Shown: positions 36,014 through 44,325, counted from the stretch's first letter. The stretch is 64,000 nt of DNA from Blautia glucerasea (GCF_020537505.1 NZ_JAJBMO010000002.1:248001-312000); one strand, 5' to 3'. Notes: generated by a model from the sequence alone, not told the origin. Numbers and translations: made by a program.

Positions 36014-36422
36014 AAAAAAGCCCGGTTCTCATGTCCCTTTAGGACGAGAACCGGGTCCCGCGTTACCACCTAAATTCACAGAAAGCTCGCACTTCCTGCC
36101 TCGATAAGTGACCATACTGAAAAAAAATCACGTCTGCGCTCTGACAGCTAAATATTTTCCTGCTTAAAACGCTTTCAAATCCTCTTCAGAACTATCACCC
36201 CGGCATGATAACGTATGCCACTCCGTCACAGCCTACTGGATTTCTGTAAGCAGCCCCAGTGCCTGTCCGTTCCTAGTGCTTCCCACATTTCAAGAATCGT
36301 TCGGTGCAAAGCTCCGGGATGTATTCACAATGGATCTCTGCACGCGCCTCTCACCCTCCGGCAGCTCTCTGTGTGCTCTTTCCAAGGCTACTTGTTCCCT
36401 TCAAAGCCTTTCTCATTTAATA
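36014..36422 (-). promoter_or_regulatory. T-box leader, tyrosine-specific, controlling tyrS
   Basis: Minus strand has the T-box core GGTGGTAACGCGGG (around 36056-36069) and a terminator (CCCGGTTCTC with GAGAACCGGG, 36021-36055, followed by TTTTTT at 36014-36019). The specifier loop GAATACATCCCGGAGC gives UAC (Tyr) at 36321-36323. Uncharged tRNA-Tyr should permit readthrough. Confidence 0.9.
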
Positions 36423-36428
36423 CTTGCA

Positions 36429-36457
36429 AGTATACAAAGCCATCCTGTGTTTGTCAA
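36429..36457 (-). promoter_or_regulatory. promoter of the tyrS T-box transcript
   Basis: Minus strand: TTGACA (36452-36457), 17-base spacer, TATACT (36429-36434). Confidence 0.8.
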
Positions 36458-36521
36458 GGAATTTGCCTTTATTTTTTAACAACTTACTGTGATAAAGTAT
36501 CCTGTGTTTTATTTTTGTGGC

Positions 36522-37910
36522 TTATACCCAGTCTACAAAGAAAGTATGGTCCTTGTATGTCTCATATACAACCTTCTTAAAGTTCAGTGACTGTTTCCAG
36601 AATGCGGAAGTCATCATAAAGTATTTATAATTGAAATCCTTTTTCTTCATGCCGCTGACAGTACGCGGAGTGCCATTTGCCACATATGCGTTAAAGCTGT
36701 CCAATGCCTGCTGTGCTGCTGCATAAGCACTTGCCCGGTCTTCGAACATGCCGTTCAGGCGCTTCTGAAGGGAACCATTCGTCACAACGGAATACTGTGC
36801 AAATTTCGTGGAGCCTTCGTAAACCACATAGCGGACACTGGATGGGAATTCACTGTCAAGGGTACGGTTCAGAATACAAAGTGCAACCGCCTTCATTCCT
36901 GCAATTCCCTGGTCTCCTGCCTCGGACTCGCACATGGCAGCCAGAATATCAAGGTCCGATTTGGTTCCATCTGCAATACCAGGATGTGTCTTAAACTGGC
37001 TCATGATTGTAAAATTACGTGCATGCCCGGCATCATACCAGGTGAAAACAGTGCTGCTGTTATTGTTGCTGTTGTTATTGTTGTTGCTGTTATTCTTTTT
37101 CTCTGTGGCAACCCCATTGGCATCAAAGGTATAGATGGTTCCGCCGATCGTAGCTGTGGTATTCATGTACATAACACCACTGGAATTGAAATAATAGCTC
37201 TTATTTCCCAGCTTCAGCCAGCCAGTCTGTGCCTTCCCATCTGTAGGACTAAAGTAATAGTGTTTGGTTCCAACAGTTCCAAAACCTTTCTGGTAACGGA
37301 CGCCGGTGCTCTTCTTAAAATAGTAAATGCTTCCGTCAATCGTCTTAAGTCCTGTATACATATAGCCGGTGCCTGGGTTAAAATAGCGGGTATTCTTCTT
37401 GGAATCTGTAAACCAGCCGGTCAGCATAACGCCGTTACCCGTAAAGTAACGCTTTTCGCCCTTTCTGTTCTTCTGCCAGCCTTTTAGCATAGCACCGGTA
37501 CCGCTGGTAAAATAGTATTTCCTGCCATTTAAAGTCAGCCAGCCGCGGACCAGCTTGCCGTTGGAAGGCTTGAAATATCTGGTAGTGCTTCCACTTTTTA
37601 AGAAGCCAGTTACCATGACCCCCTTGCCCTTGGTAAAATACCGGATGTATTTTCCCTTGCTGTTCTTTTGCCATCCTTTGAGCTGAACGCCGGTCTTTTT
37701 GTTAAAATAATATTTCTTACCGTTTAAAGTCAGCCAGCCCTTTTTCCTGGCTCCGCTGGATGTTATGTAGTAGGTCTTGCCTTTGATGGTCTTGAAGCCT
37801 GCCTTCGCAGCCTGGACATCCTTAGTCATCATGGGCGTAGCAAGCAAAATCAGCAGGATAAGCACCCCCAGTACAAAACCTCTGTGTTCTTTTCTTCCTT
37901 CTCTTTCCAT
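36522..37910 (-). CDS. secreted cell-wall hydrolase with cell-wall-binding repeats (SleB/CwlJ family)
   Basis: 462 aa. Signal-type N-terminus (GFVLGVLILLILLATPMM) leads into about ten repeats of 20 residues with the GWLTLNGKKYYF/GWQKNSKGKYIRYF type, like choline- or glucan-binding repeats (about 35-270). An Asn-rich linker follows (about 275-295), encoded by a run of AAC/AAT codons. The C-terminal Hydrolase_2 domain has AAMCESEAGDQGIAGMKAVAL and CILNRTLDSEFPSSV. The protein should bind the wall and cut peptidoglycan. AAAGGGAAAGGT precedes the ATG. Its leader has an attenuator-like hairpin. Confidence 0.85.
   Translation of the reverse strand: MEREGRKEHRGFVLGVLILLILLATPMMTKDVQAAKAGFKTIKGKTYYITSSGARKKGWLTLNGKKYYFNKKTGVQLKGWQKNSKGKYIRYFTKGKGVMVTGFLKSGSTTRYFKPSNGKLVRGWLTLNGRKYYFTSGTGAMLKGWQKNRKGEKRYFTGNGVMLTGWFTDSKKNTRYFNPGTGYMYTGLKTIDGSIYYFKKSTGVRYQKGFGTVGTKHYYFSPTDGKAQTGWLKLGNKSYYFNSSGVMYMNTTATIGGTIYTFDANGVATEKKNNSNNNNNSNNNSSTVFTWYDAGHARNFTIMSQFKTHPGIADGTKSDLDILAAMCESEAGDQGIAGMKAVALCILNRTLDSEFPSSVRYVVYEGSTKFAQYSVVTNGSLQKRLNGMFEDRASAYAAAQQALDSFNAYVANGTPRTVSGMKKKDFNYKYFMMTSAFWKQSLNFKKVVYETYKDHTFFVDWV
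37054..37095. repeat. trinucleotide-type repeat in the hydrolase linker
   Basis: A run of GTT/ATT/GCT triplets on the plus strand codes for the Asn/Ser linker NNSNNNNNSNNNSS on the minus strand. Units are in frame, so length changes would keep the protein open. Confidence 0.6.
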
Positions 37911-37924
37911 ACCTTTCCCTTTCT

Positions 37925-37965
37925 AAAAAAGAACAGCACTTGGATACCTCCAGGTAAAACTGTCC
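37925..37965 (-). terminator. attenuator-like hairpin in the leader of the cell-wall hydrolase
   Basis: Minus strand: GGACAG with CTGTTC (37931-37936 and 37960-37965) plus an inner TACCT/AGGTA helix, then six T residues (37925-37930) just before the ribosome binding site. It lies after the promoter at 38028 and before the gene. Confidence 0.5.
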
Positions 37966-38027
37966 TTATTCTGTCGAAAATATGTCAAATCGGTTTCAAA
38001 GATTACAAAATTATTACGTTTTGATTT

Positions 38028-38056
38028 ATTATAACGAAATTCCACATTTCTGTCAA
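38028..38056 (-). promoter_or_regulatory. consensus promoter of the repeat-bearing hydrolase
   Basis: Minus strand: TTGACA (38051-38056), 17-base spacer, TATAAT (38028-38033). Both hexamers are perfect. Leader length is about 110 bases. Confidence 0.85.
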
Positions 38057-38066
38057 CTGCTTTGTA

Positions 38067-38093
38067 ACACCACCCCTGTCCCCTCCATATGAT
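38067..38093 (+). promoter_or_regulatory. possible sporulation sigma-K-type promoter
   Basis: CATATGAT (38086-38093) fits the -10 form CATANNNT, with AC 17 bases earlier, as in sigma-K promoters. No sigma-A promoter is evident on this side. The pattern is short, so support is weak. Confidence 0.3.
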
Positions 38094-38123
38094 GAACTGT
38101 AAACATTTTCTGGAGGTAACAGC

Positions 38124-38414
38124 ATGAGTGATTTAGCTGCTACAAACTGTGGATGCAGTGACGACAGATCCGGTTGCGGATGCGGTAACTGTGGATGCAA
38201 CAATGGTTGCGGATGTGACAATGGATGTGGTCTTTCCTTCGGAAACGGCTCCTGTGGATGCAACATTCTCTGGATCATCATTCTCCTTTGTGCATGCGGC
38301 GGCAACGGCATTGGCTGCAACAACGGATGTGGCAATGGAAACGGTGACTGCTGCTGGATCATCATCATCCTTCTGCTTCTCTGCGGTGGATGGGGAAACG
38401 GCTGCGGATGCTGA
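38124..38414 (+). CDS. small cysteine- and glycine-rich protein
   Basis: 96 aa with about 20 cysteines, many as CGC, GCGC and NGC repeats with Asn and Gly. Two short hydrophobic blocks interrupt it: ILWIIILLC (about 48-56) and CCWIIIILLLLC (about 76-87). Ribosome binding site TGGAGGTAA is 8 bases before the ATG, and strong terminators follow. Proteins of this look in gut Clostridia carry chorion-like database names but have no known function. Dense cysteines and hydrophobic blocks would suit a cross-linked structural protein such as a spore coat or envelope component; that is inference. Confidence 0.75.
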   Translation: MSDLAATNCGCSDDRSGCGCGNCGCNNGCGCDNGCGLSFGNGSCGCNILWIIILLCACGGNGIGCNNGCGNGNGDCCWIIIILLLLCGGWGNGCGC

Positions 38415-38430
38415 TGTAAAGGCTTCACAC

Positions 38431-38463
38431 AGGAAAAGAGCCTGCATTGCCAGGCTTTTTCCT
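38431..38463 (+). terminator. terminator of the Cys-rich protein gene
   Basis: AGGAAAAxGAGCCTG pairs with CAGGCTTTTTCCT, loop CATTGC, with its T-run in the 3' arm. Confidence 0.75.
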
Positions 38464-38471
38464 GTAAATCC

Positions 38472-38503
38472 GGGACAGAGGAAATCACCCCTGTCCCTTT
38501 TCT
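38472..38503 (+). terminator. second tandem terminator
   Basis: GGGACAG and CTGTCCC close a hairpin followed by TTTTCTATTT on the plus strand. Confidence 0.7.
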
Positions 38504-38543
38504 ATTTCATCTTTGTTTCCCTGTTTTTCTGCAGCAGGCTGTT

Positions 38544-38714
38544 TCATTTATTTTTCTCTTCTTTCCAGTTATTTTCAGCAATACCCCCCTTTTGCCTTTT
38601 CCATAATTCTTTGTTTGCTGCTCCCTTACTTTCCTGTTTTTTTCTCACACACTCCAGATCCAGTTCATAAATTGCATTTCCATCTATCACAAGTCCTTCA
38701 TTTTTTCTGTCCAT
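38544..38714 (-). CDS. possible small hypothetical protein
   Basis: 56 aa starting MDRKNEGLVIDGNAIYELD and ending in a Lys/Glu-rich tail. GGGGGAAG lies 7 bases before the ATG ending at 38714. The first half looks like a folded small protein; the tail is low complexity. It faces the two plus-strand genes around it. No known family was recognised, and no clear promoter was found. Confidence 0.45.
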   Translation of the reverse strand: MDRKNEGLVIDGNAIYELDLECVRKKQESKGAANKELWKRQKGGIAENNWKEEKNK

Positions 38715-38863
38715 AACACTTCCCCCAGTTTCTTTCATACTTTACGGAAACTGCTTTCAATTTCCTTTGCTATTTTTTGCAGCCTCCTAATATACAATAT
38801 GTCAAACGGTATCTCCCCGTCATATTTTAATAATAAAAACATAGATATAAAAAAGGGATTCCT

Positions 38864-39241
38864 ATGGAACAAGAATATATCGCACAGACTACACTCGACC
38901 AGATGGTGGGAACAGACCAGGGACAGCTGTTAAAAGCTCTGATTCCTTATTTTCCGCCCAGACAGCAGCAGTTTTTATCTGTATTTGCAAAAGCGAAAGA
39001 GCTTTCCAACACACTGACTCTTTTTTCGAACCCACCTGCAGCCATGCGCATACAGGCAGCATCTGCCCCGGCACAGCCAATGGAGCTTTTAAGCGACCTG
39101 CGCCGCTACTGCTTTGGAAATACCAGAAAAACTTTGGACCAGATCAACAATATGATAGCAATGGTGGAAATGCTCAGGATCATGAACGTGCCCTCCTCAC
39201 AAGACACCCCGAAGGATAATTGCGAAGAAGAACGCCAGTAA
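38864..39241 (+). CDS. conserved-looking hypothetical protein, first of a pair
   Basis: 125 aa, soluble and mostly alpha-helical by composition. It includes TTLDQMVGTDQGQLLKALIPYFPPRQQQFL and a C-terminal stretch LDQINNMIAMVEMLRIMNVP; the first is quoted here as PYFPPRQQQFLSVFAKAKEL. AAGGGA precedes the ATG. I recall similar short unnamed proteins in Lachnospiraceae, but no function. It precedes the next gene by 50 bases and both lie beside the Cys-rich protein. Confidence 0.7.
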   Translation: MEQEYIAQTTLDQMVGTDQGQLLKALIPYFPPRQQQFLSVFAKAKELSNTLTLFSNPPAAMRIQAASAPAQPMELLSDLRRYCFGNTRKTLDQINNMIAMVEMLRIMNVPSSQDTPKDNCEEERQ

Positions 39242-39291
39242 GAAAACAATGCTGTCTCTTGTCAAAATATTGGAAAAAGGAGTGATTCTTT

Positions 39292-39564
39292 ATGGAAGAA
39301 AACTGGCAGGATAATCCCAGACTTGCAGGCATGGACCGGAGCAAGCTTGATCTGCTCCAGCAGATGGCACAGCAGGGCGCGGGGAAATCCCCCTCTGACC
39401 TGCTGCCTTTTATTATGAACGCTGCCTCCCAGGGGCGAAATGCCGGATTGCACTTTAACCCGCAGGAGATCAATACCATCATTGAAGTCCTGAAAATGGG
39501 AAAAAGCCCCCAGGAGCGGGCGAAACTGGATAAAGTGGTAAATTTAATGAAGATGATGAAATAA
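39292..39564 (+). CDS. conserved-looking hypothetical protein, second of a pair
   Basis: 90 aa. Helical, with SKLDLLQQMAQQGAGKSPSDLL, PFIMNAASQ and a Met/Lys-rich end VVNLMKMMK. AAGGAGTGA sits 8 bases upstream. The fragments LLQQMA, KSPSDLLPF and EVLKMGKSPQERAKLD resemble a family of small Clostridial proteins of unknown role. It converges on cinA, with only 12 bases between the two stop codons. Confidence 0.7.
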   Translation: MEENWQDNPRLAGMDRSKLDLLQQMAQQGAGKSPSDLLPFIMNAASQGRNAGLHFNPQEINTIIEVLKMGKSPQERAKLDKVVNLMKMMK

Positions 39565-39576
39565 GCCAATCCAATA

Positions 39577-40845
39577 TTATTTTATTCCCTCATATGCACC
39601 CATCATGCATTCCCTCAGAAGAACCAGCGCGCTTGCCACTGCCTGCTGACGGATCTTGGTACGGTTTCCAGTGAAATGATACTCCTGGGTGACGGTCTGT
39701 CCGTTATAGCAGCAGCCCATAAATACAGTGCCAACCGGAGTTTTCCTCGTTCCGCCGTCCGGACCTGCAAGGCCGGTAATAGAAAGGCTGATATCCGCTC
39801 CAGAAGCAGCACAACAGCCCTTTGCCATCTGTTTGGCACATTTTGCAGAAACTGCACCAACTGTCTTCAGAGTGGATTTCTTCACTCCAAGGCATTCTCT
39901 CTTGGCACGGTTGCTGTAAGTAACAAAGCCATGGCTGAATACCTGGGAAGCACCTGGCACATTTACAATACGTGCAGCAATGGCACCACCTGTGCAGGAT
40001 TCAGCAAGAGCCAGTGTCAGTTTCTTTTCTTTCAGAAGCTCCACAACAGATTCTTCCAATGTTTTATCTGCAGCCAGAGCAAATACATTTTTGCCGAAAC
40101 GTTTTTTCAGTTCCTTTACCACTGGCTTGATCAGCTTTTTGCAGGCTTTCTCGTCTTCGCCTTTGGCTGTGATGCGAAGATGGACCTCTCCTGTTTTTGC
40201 ATAAGGGGCAAGGGTAGGATTGGTCTGGGCTTCGATCATGTCCTGAATATCTGCAGCCACCTGGCTCTCTCCGATTCCGCAGATCTTTACTACCTGGGAG
40301 CAGATGATCTCCGGCTGTTTCTTGCGGAGATAAGGAGAAACAGCTTCCTCAAACATGGGGATCAGCTCATTTGGCGGTCCTGGAAGAAGAATGGCGGTTT
40401 TGCCGTTTTTCTCAAGGATCAGGCCAGGGGCTGTTCCGTTGTGATTATCCAACACAATGGCACCCTCAGGCACCTGCGCCTGTTTATAATTGTTGGAGGT
40501 CACACGTCTGTCCGGATGATTTTTCTGATACTCTTTCATATAACGCTCAATCCGCTTTCTGGAATGGGGATCTTCTGAAAGAGGGAGCTCCATCACCTCT
40601 GCGCACACCTCTTTGGTCAGGTCATCCTCGGTTGGTCCAAGGCCGCCTGTAAGGATTACCACATCGGACCGGTCAAGAGCAGATGCGATCACGGCCTTCA
40701 TTCTGTCGTGGTTATCACCAACCACAGATTCATAATAAACAGAAAGACCAAGCTGGGCACATTTTTCAGAAAGATATGCACTGTTGGTATTTACAATATT
40801 TCCCAGTAAAATTTCAGTTCCCACTGCTACAAGCTCTGCAATCAT
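39577..40845 (-). CDS. cinA: CinA-family protein (nicotinamide-nucleotide amidase type)
   Basis: 422 aa. The N-terminal MoCF-binding domain starts MIAELVAVGTEILLGN and has LTGGLGPTEDDLTKE; the C-terminal CinA domain has LALAESCTGGAIAARI and GLAGPDGGTRKTPVGTV. The family deamidates NMN in pyridine-nucleotide recycling and is linked to competence in some species. The ATG ending at 40845 has AGAGGT upstream; a longer frame starts inside the preceding hairpin. Confidence 0.92.
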   Translation of the reverse strand: MIAELVAVGTEILLGNIVNTNSAYLSEKCAQLGLSVYYESVVGDNHDRMKAVIASALDRSDVVILTGGLGPTEDDLTKEVCAEVMELPLSEDPHSRKRIERYMKEYQKNHPDRRVTSNNYKQAQVPEGAIVLDNHNGTAPGLILEKNGKTAILLPGPPNELIPMFEEAVSPYLRKKQPEIICSQVVKICGIGESQVAADIQDMIEAQTNPTLAPYAKTGEVHLRITAKGEDEKACKKLIKPVVKELKKRFGKNVFALAADKTLEESVVELLKEKKLTLALAESCTGGAIAARIVNVPGASQVFSHGFVTYSNRAKRECLGVKKSTLKTVGAVSAKCAKQMAKGCCAASGADISLSITGLAGPDGGTRKTPVGTVFMGCCYNGQTVTQEYHFTGNRTKIRQQAVASALVLLRECMMGAYEGIK

Positions 40846-40878
40846 TTTTATACCTCTTTTCTGGTTTCTTATGAATTC

Positions 40879-40912
40879 AGCCAACATCTCTAACTGAATA
40901 AAGATGTTGGCT
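40879..40912 (-). other. hairpin between pgsA and cinA
   Basis: Perfect 11-bp stem AGCCAACATCT/AGATGTTGGCT. No T-run follows on the minus strand, so it may be a partial terminator or mRNA stabiliser. Confidence 0.45.
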
Positions 40913-40929
40913 GTTTTACATGCAAATAT

Positions 40930-41469
40930 TTATTCCTGCATGGAAATTACATTTTTGTTCTGAACAATATAGGTGATCAGAGAGATCACAGTCAGAGCCA
41001 GTGATACCCATACAAAAATCTGTGTCAGGATTTCAAAGAATCCCCCAAAGTTCAGAATCAGAAGAATGATCATGATCATCTGGGATGCTGTTTTGAATTT
41101 GCCCCAGTAGTTAGCAGCAATCACAACACCGTTCTCCGCTGCGATCAGTCTGAAACCACTGATAATAAATTCTCTTGCAATGATAATGATAACAAACCAT
41201 GCCGGCAAACGGTCAAGCCCGATCATACAGATCAGTGCGGAACAAACCAGCAGCTTGTCTGCAAGGGGATCCATAAATTTACCAAAATTGGTAACCAGAT
41301 TGTTCTTGCGCGCAAGATGGCCATCAAACCAGTCGGTAATACTTGCCACTACGAAAATAGCAAGGCAGATATAGCGGTTTGCCTCTCCGCCCCAGCCTGT
41401 CAGAATAAATAATACAAAAAACGGCACCAGGATCATTCTGGCTACAGTTAATTTATTCGGTGTATTCAT
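40930..41469 (-). CDS. pgsA: CDP-diacylglycerol-glycerol-3-phosphate 3-phosphatidyltransferase
   Basis: 179 aa integral membrane protein. The CDP-alcohol phosphotransferase motif is DGHLARKNNLVTNFGKFMDP, followed by LADK. It makes phosphatidylglycerol phosphate, the precursor for cardiolipin synthase at 29806. It starts 17 bases inside the end of rimO, so the two are coupled. Confidence 0.93.
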   Translation of the reverse strand: MNTPNKLTVARMILVPFFVLFILTGWGGEANRYICLAIFVVASITDWFDGHLARKNNLVTNFGKFMDPLADKLLVCSALICMIGLDRLPAWFVIIIIAREFIISGFRLIAAENGVVIAANYWGKFKTASQMIMIILLILNFGGFFEILTQIFVWVSLALTVISLITYIVQNKNVISMQE

Positions 41470-42790
41470 CTTCCAGCTCTCCTATCAAATCGTATTCCAG
41501 AGCACCGGTAACCCGGACTCTCGCAAAGTCTCCTGTCATGAGAAGCTCGCCGGTCTGTACGAAAATATATCCGTCAACCTTCGGCGCATCTCCGTAAGTA
41601 CGCCCGATATACGCACTCTCTCCGGATACCTTGCCCTCGATCATGACGGTCAGTACCTGACCTACACGTTTCTCACCTTTCTCAAGAGAAATTTCCTGCT
41701 GAAGTTCCATGATTTCATCACGTCTGGCTTCCTTGACTTCCTCAGGGATCTGACCTTCCATAGTAGCTGCCGGGGTATCTTCCTCGGCAGAGTATGGAAA
41801 AACGCCAAGGCGGTCAAACTCAATCTCATCCACAAACTCCATCAATTCATCATGGTCTTCCTGGGTCTCACCAGGAAAACCGCTAATCAGACTGGTACGA
41901 AGGAAAATATCCGGAATCTCCCGGCGCAGCTTGCCGATAATATCCACCAGTTCCTGCCTGGTAGTGCGGCGTCCCATACGCTTCAGAACGCGGTCACTTG
42001 CATGCTGGATTGGAAGATCCAGGTAGTGACAGATCTTTTTCTCTTCCTTCATGGTCTGTATCAATTCATCGTAAATCTCCTCCGGATAACAGTACAGAAT
42101 ACGGATCCAGCGGATTCCTTTAATCCTGCAAAGCTCTTTCAGAAGGACATGGAGAGATTTCTTTCCATAAATATCCTTTCCATACACGGTAGTTTCCTGG
42201 GCAACCAGGATCAGCTCTTTTACGCCTTTCTCTGCCAGTGACTGTGCTTCCTTTACAAGCTGTTCCATTGGAACACTTCTGTAGCTGCCCCGCAGCTTGG
42301 GGATAATACAGTAAGTGCAATGCTTGTCACAGCCCTCTGCGATTTTCAGATATGCAAAGTGTCCGCCTGTAGTCAGCATACGCTTACCGGAAATATCCGG
42401 AAGAAAATCAATGCTTTTGTACTCTTCGAAATGTCTGCCTGCCTCAGCTTCATTCACGGCTTTAATAATGTCACCGTAAGAAGTTGTACCAAGGATTGCA
42501 TCCACCTCAGGTATTTCCTCTGAAATTTCTTTCTTATAACGCTGTGCCATACATCCGGTAACGATCAGCACCTTGCAGGTACCTGCTTTTTTCTTCTCTG
42601 CCATCTCAAGAATGGTGTTAACACTCTCTTCTTTGGCATCCCCGATGAAACAACAGGTGTTGACAATGATCACCTCTGCTTCGTCTTCATCGTCAACGAT
42701 CTGATGTCCGTCTGCTGCAAGCATTCCAAGCATTTCCTCAGAATCTACCAGGTTCTTATCACATCCAAGGGAAATGAACAGTAATTTCAT
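41453..42790 (-). CDS. rimO: ribosomal protein S12 methylthiotransferase
   Basis: 445 aa. N-terminal UPF0004 domain (SLGCDKNLVDSEEML, NTCCFIGDAKEES), radical-SAM cluster EGCDKHCTYCIIPKLRG and C-terminal TRAM domain (about 380-440). It adds a methylthio group to an Asp of S12. The ATG ending at 42790 starts MKLLFISLGC; GAGGAG lies upstream. It begins one base after the rpoZ stop. Confidence 0.94.
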   Translation of the reverse strand: MKLLFISLGCDKNLVDSEEMLGMLAADGHQIVDDEDEAEVIIVNTCCFIGDAKEESVNTILEMAEKKKAGTCKVLIVTGCMAQRYKKEISEEIPEVDAILGTTSYGDIIKAVNEAEAGRHFEEYKSIDFLPDISGKRMLTTGGHFAYLKIAEGCDKHCTYCIIPKLRGSYRSVPMEQLVKEAQSLAEKGVKELILVAQETTVYGKDIYGKKSLHVLLKELCRIKGIRWIRILYCYPEEIYDELIQTMKEEKKICHYLDLPIQHASDRVLKRMGRRTTRQELVDIIGKLRREIPDIFLRTSLISGFPGETQEDHDELMEFVDEIEFDRLGVFPYSAEEDTPAATMEGQIPEEVKEARRDEIMELQQEISLEKGEKRVGQVLTVMIEGKVSGESAYIGRTYGDAPKVDGYIFVQTGELLMTGDFARVRVTGALEYDLIGELEDEYTE

Positions 42791-42791
42791 A

Positions 42792-43133
42792 TTATTCTGC
42801 ACTCTCCTCAGACTCAGTAGATACAGCTGCTGTATTCTCTTCTACAGCTACTTTCTCTGCTGTATGGCCTGCGATCTCTGCCAGATCCTCTTCCTCATGT
42901 TTGCCAGGAAGGATTTTAACCTTACCATTGTATAATTCGTCGATGGCGATGGAAAGCGGTTTCTTGCCCTTTACATTATCTGCTAATGGCTTAGCTCCGC
43001 CGATCAGCTGGCGTGCACGTTTGCTGGTAGCAAGGATCAGGGAATAACGGCTGTTGAGCACCATGCTCTCGTCGTCGTCCTCATTGTTTGTATTGATTGC
43101 TTCAATCAACTCAGAATAAGATGGATGGATCAT
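42792..43133 (-). CDS. rpoZ: DNA-directed RNA polymerase omega subunit
   Basis: 113 aa. It starts MIHPSYSELIEAIN and has SRYSLILATSKRARQLI and GKKPLSIAIDEL, the omega core, followed by an acidic Glu/Ala/Ser tail. The open frame is 50 codons longer, but AAAGGAG precedes the ATG ending at 43133. The 224-base spacer to gmk has a GATTTGTGG/CCACAAATC inverted repeat (43182-43229) and no clear promoter. Confidence 0.9.
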   Translation of the reverse strand: MIHPSYSELIEAINTNNEDDDESMVLNSRYSLILATSKRARQLIGGAKPLADNVKGKKPLSIAIDELYNGKVKILPGKHEEEDLAEIAGHTAEKVAVEENTAAVSTESEESAE

Positions 43134-43357
43134 ATCTATACTCCTTTCAAAATTGTGATTATTGTTATTATTTTCATAAAGATTTGTGGATTCGAATGTA
43201 TTTTTGTGCATATAGCCACAAATCATTATTTCTTCATTCACAGAAACCGTTTTGATCAATAGGTTATTCTGCACTTCTGCCAAATCCCCATCACTGCTTC
43301 AAAAAACAGGTAGGGCTTAAATAAAATTTTTACCCCATTGGTGTAGGGCAGTTTTAA

Positions 43358-43993
43358 CTATACCAGTTGCTCCTCCATAAACCTAGCAGCCTGTGCCTGG
43401 ATCTCATGGATAAAATCCAGATTTCTCTTCATAGCGAAGTGCTCACTCTGGATAATATTATGAAGCCTGTCCACAGCTTCGTCAAGCTGATCATTTACCA
43501 GAAGGTAATCGTACTCCTCAACTCCTTCTGCTTCCTGTGCAGCCCTTGCAAGCCGCTGGCGGATCACTTCCTTAGTCTCAGTGCCTCTGCCTACAAGACG
43601 CTCCTTTAATTCTTCCATGGAAGGTGCTGTAACAAATACCAGAACTGCCTCCGGGAATTTCTTCTTAATCTTGCGTGCCCCCTGGATCTCAATCTCCAGA
43701 ATCACGTCCCGTCCTGCTGAGAGCTGCTCCTCCACATAGGCCTTCGGTGTGCCGTAGTAATTCTCAACGTACTGGGCATATTCAATCAGCTGATCCTTAC
43801 AGATCATCTGCTCAAACTCTTCTTTCGTATGGAAAAAATATTCTCTTCCGTCTTCTTCCCCTGGTCTGGGGTTTCTGGTGGTAGCGGATACTGACAATGC
43901 ATAATTGTCATACTTCCCCATCAGGCTTTTCATAATGGTACCTTTTCCTGCTCCGGAAAAACCGGAAACAACTACCAAAACTCCTCTACTCAT
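43358..43993 (-). CDS. gmk: guanylate kinase
   Basis: 211 aa. P-loop SGFSGAGKGT, GMP-binding ATTRNPRPGEEDGREYFF and LEIEIQGARKIKKKFP. It phosphorylates GMP to GDP. It overlaps remA by 8 bases; remA-gmk-rpoZ is a standard Firmicute order. Confidence 0.97.
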   Translation of the reverse strand: MSRGVLVVVSGFSGAGKGTIMKSLMGKYDNYALSVSATTRNPRPGEEDGREYFFHTKEEFEQMICKDQLIEYAQYVENYYGTPKAYVEEQLSAGRDVILEIEIQGARKIKKKFPEAVLVFVTAPSMEELKERLVGRGTETKEVIRQRLARAAQEAEGVEEYDYLLVNDQLDEAVDRLHNIIQSEHFAMKRNLDFIHEIQAQAARFMEEQLV

Positions 43994-44252
43994 GGTCCTC
44001 TCCCTTACTTTCTATTACTTCTGCAAATCTGCGGGCTATGGTGTCCGGCTGGATCGCAGACAATATCAGAATGTCGTCTGAAGTGACAATTACAGATTTG
44101 GTCTTCCTGCCCTGTGTGGCATCCACCAGGGAATTGGAACCTTTTACACTCTGAACCATTCGTTTCACCGGTGCGGCATCCGGGTTTACCACAGCTACGA
44201 TTTTCTGGGAATTCACCATATTGCCGAATCCGATATTGATTAATTTTGCCAT
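43986..44252 (-). CDS. remA: RemA/DUF370 extracellular-matrix regulator
   Basis: 88 aa. INIGFGNMVNSQKIVAVV, SLVDATQGRKTKSVIVTSD and a basic C-terminal half match the RemA DNA-binding family. In Bacillus it activates matrix and osmoprotection genes; the role in Clostridia is less clear. It overlaps gmk. Confidence 0.93.
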   Translation of the reverse strand: MAKLINIGFGNMVNSQKIVAVVNPDAAPVKRMVQSVKGSNSLVDATQGRKTKSVIVTSDDILILSAIQPDTIARRFAEVIESKGEDHE

Positions 44253-44300
44253 GTTTTCACCCTTCTGTCAAGATAAGGAGAGCTTACGTCCAAAAATTAT

Positions 44301-44325
44301 TGCTGTTCACTCTGCAAACAGTAAC
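44301..44325. repeat. degenerate copy of repeat family 2
   Basis: TGCTGTTCA...AACAGTAAC keeps the arms of the element at 34543 but has lost the middle. It lies in the yicC-remA spacer, inside an outer GCTTACG/CGTAAGC inverted repeat. Confidence 0.35.

Noticed and set aside
37054..37095. CRISPR-like or tandem-repeat array
   Set aside because: It is only a triplet run coding for an Asn linker; no spacers or constant repeats.
38133..38447. 104-residue minus-strand Ser/Thr/Ala-rich frame over the Cys-rich gene
   Set aside because: It arises from the GGNTGY codon repeats of the opposite strand and lacks a ribosome binding site.
38149..38670. 173-residue plus-strand frame overlapping the Cys-rich gene
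   Set aside because: It runs through two strong terminators and has no ribosome binding site.
43134..43283. Extended N-terminus of RpoZ
   Set aside because: The added 50 residues are Asn-rich and unlike omega; AAAGGAG marks the downstream ATG as the start.
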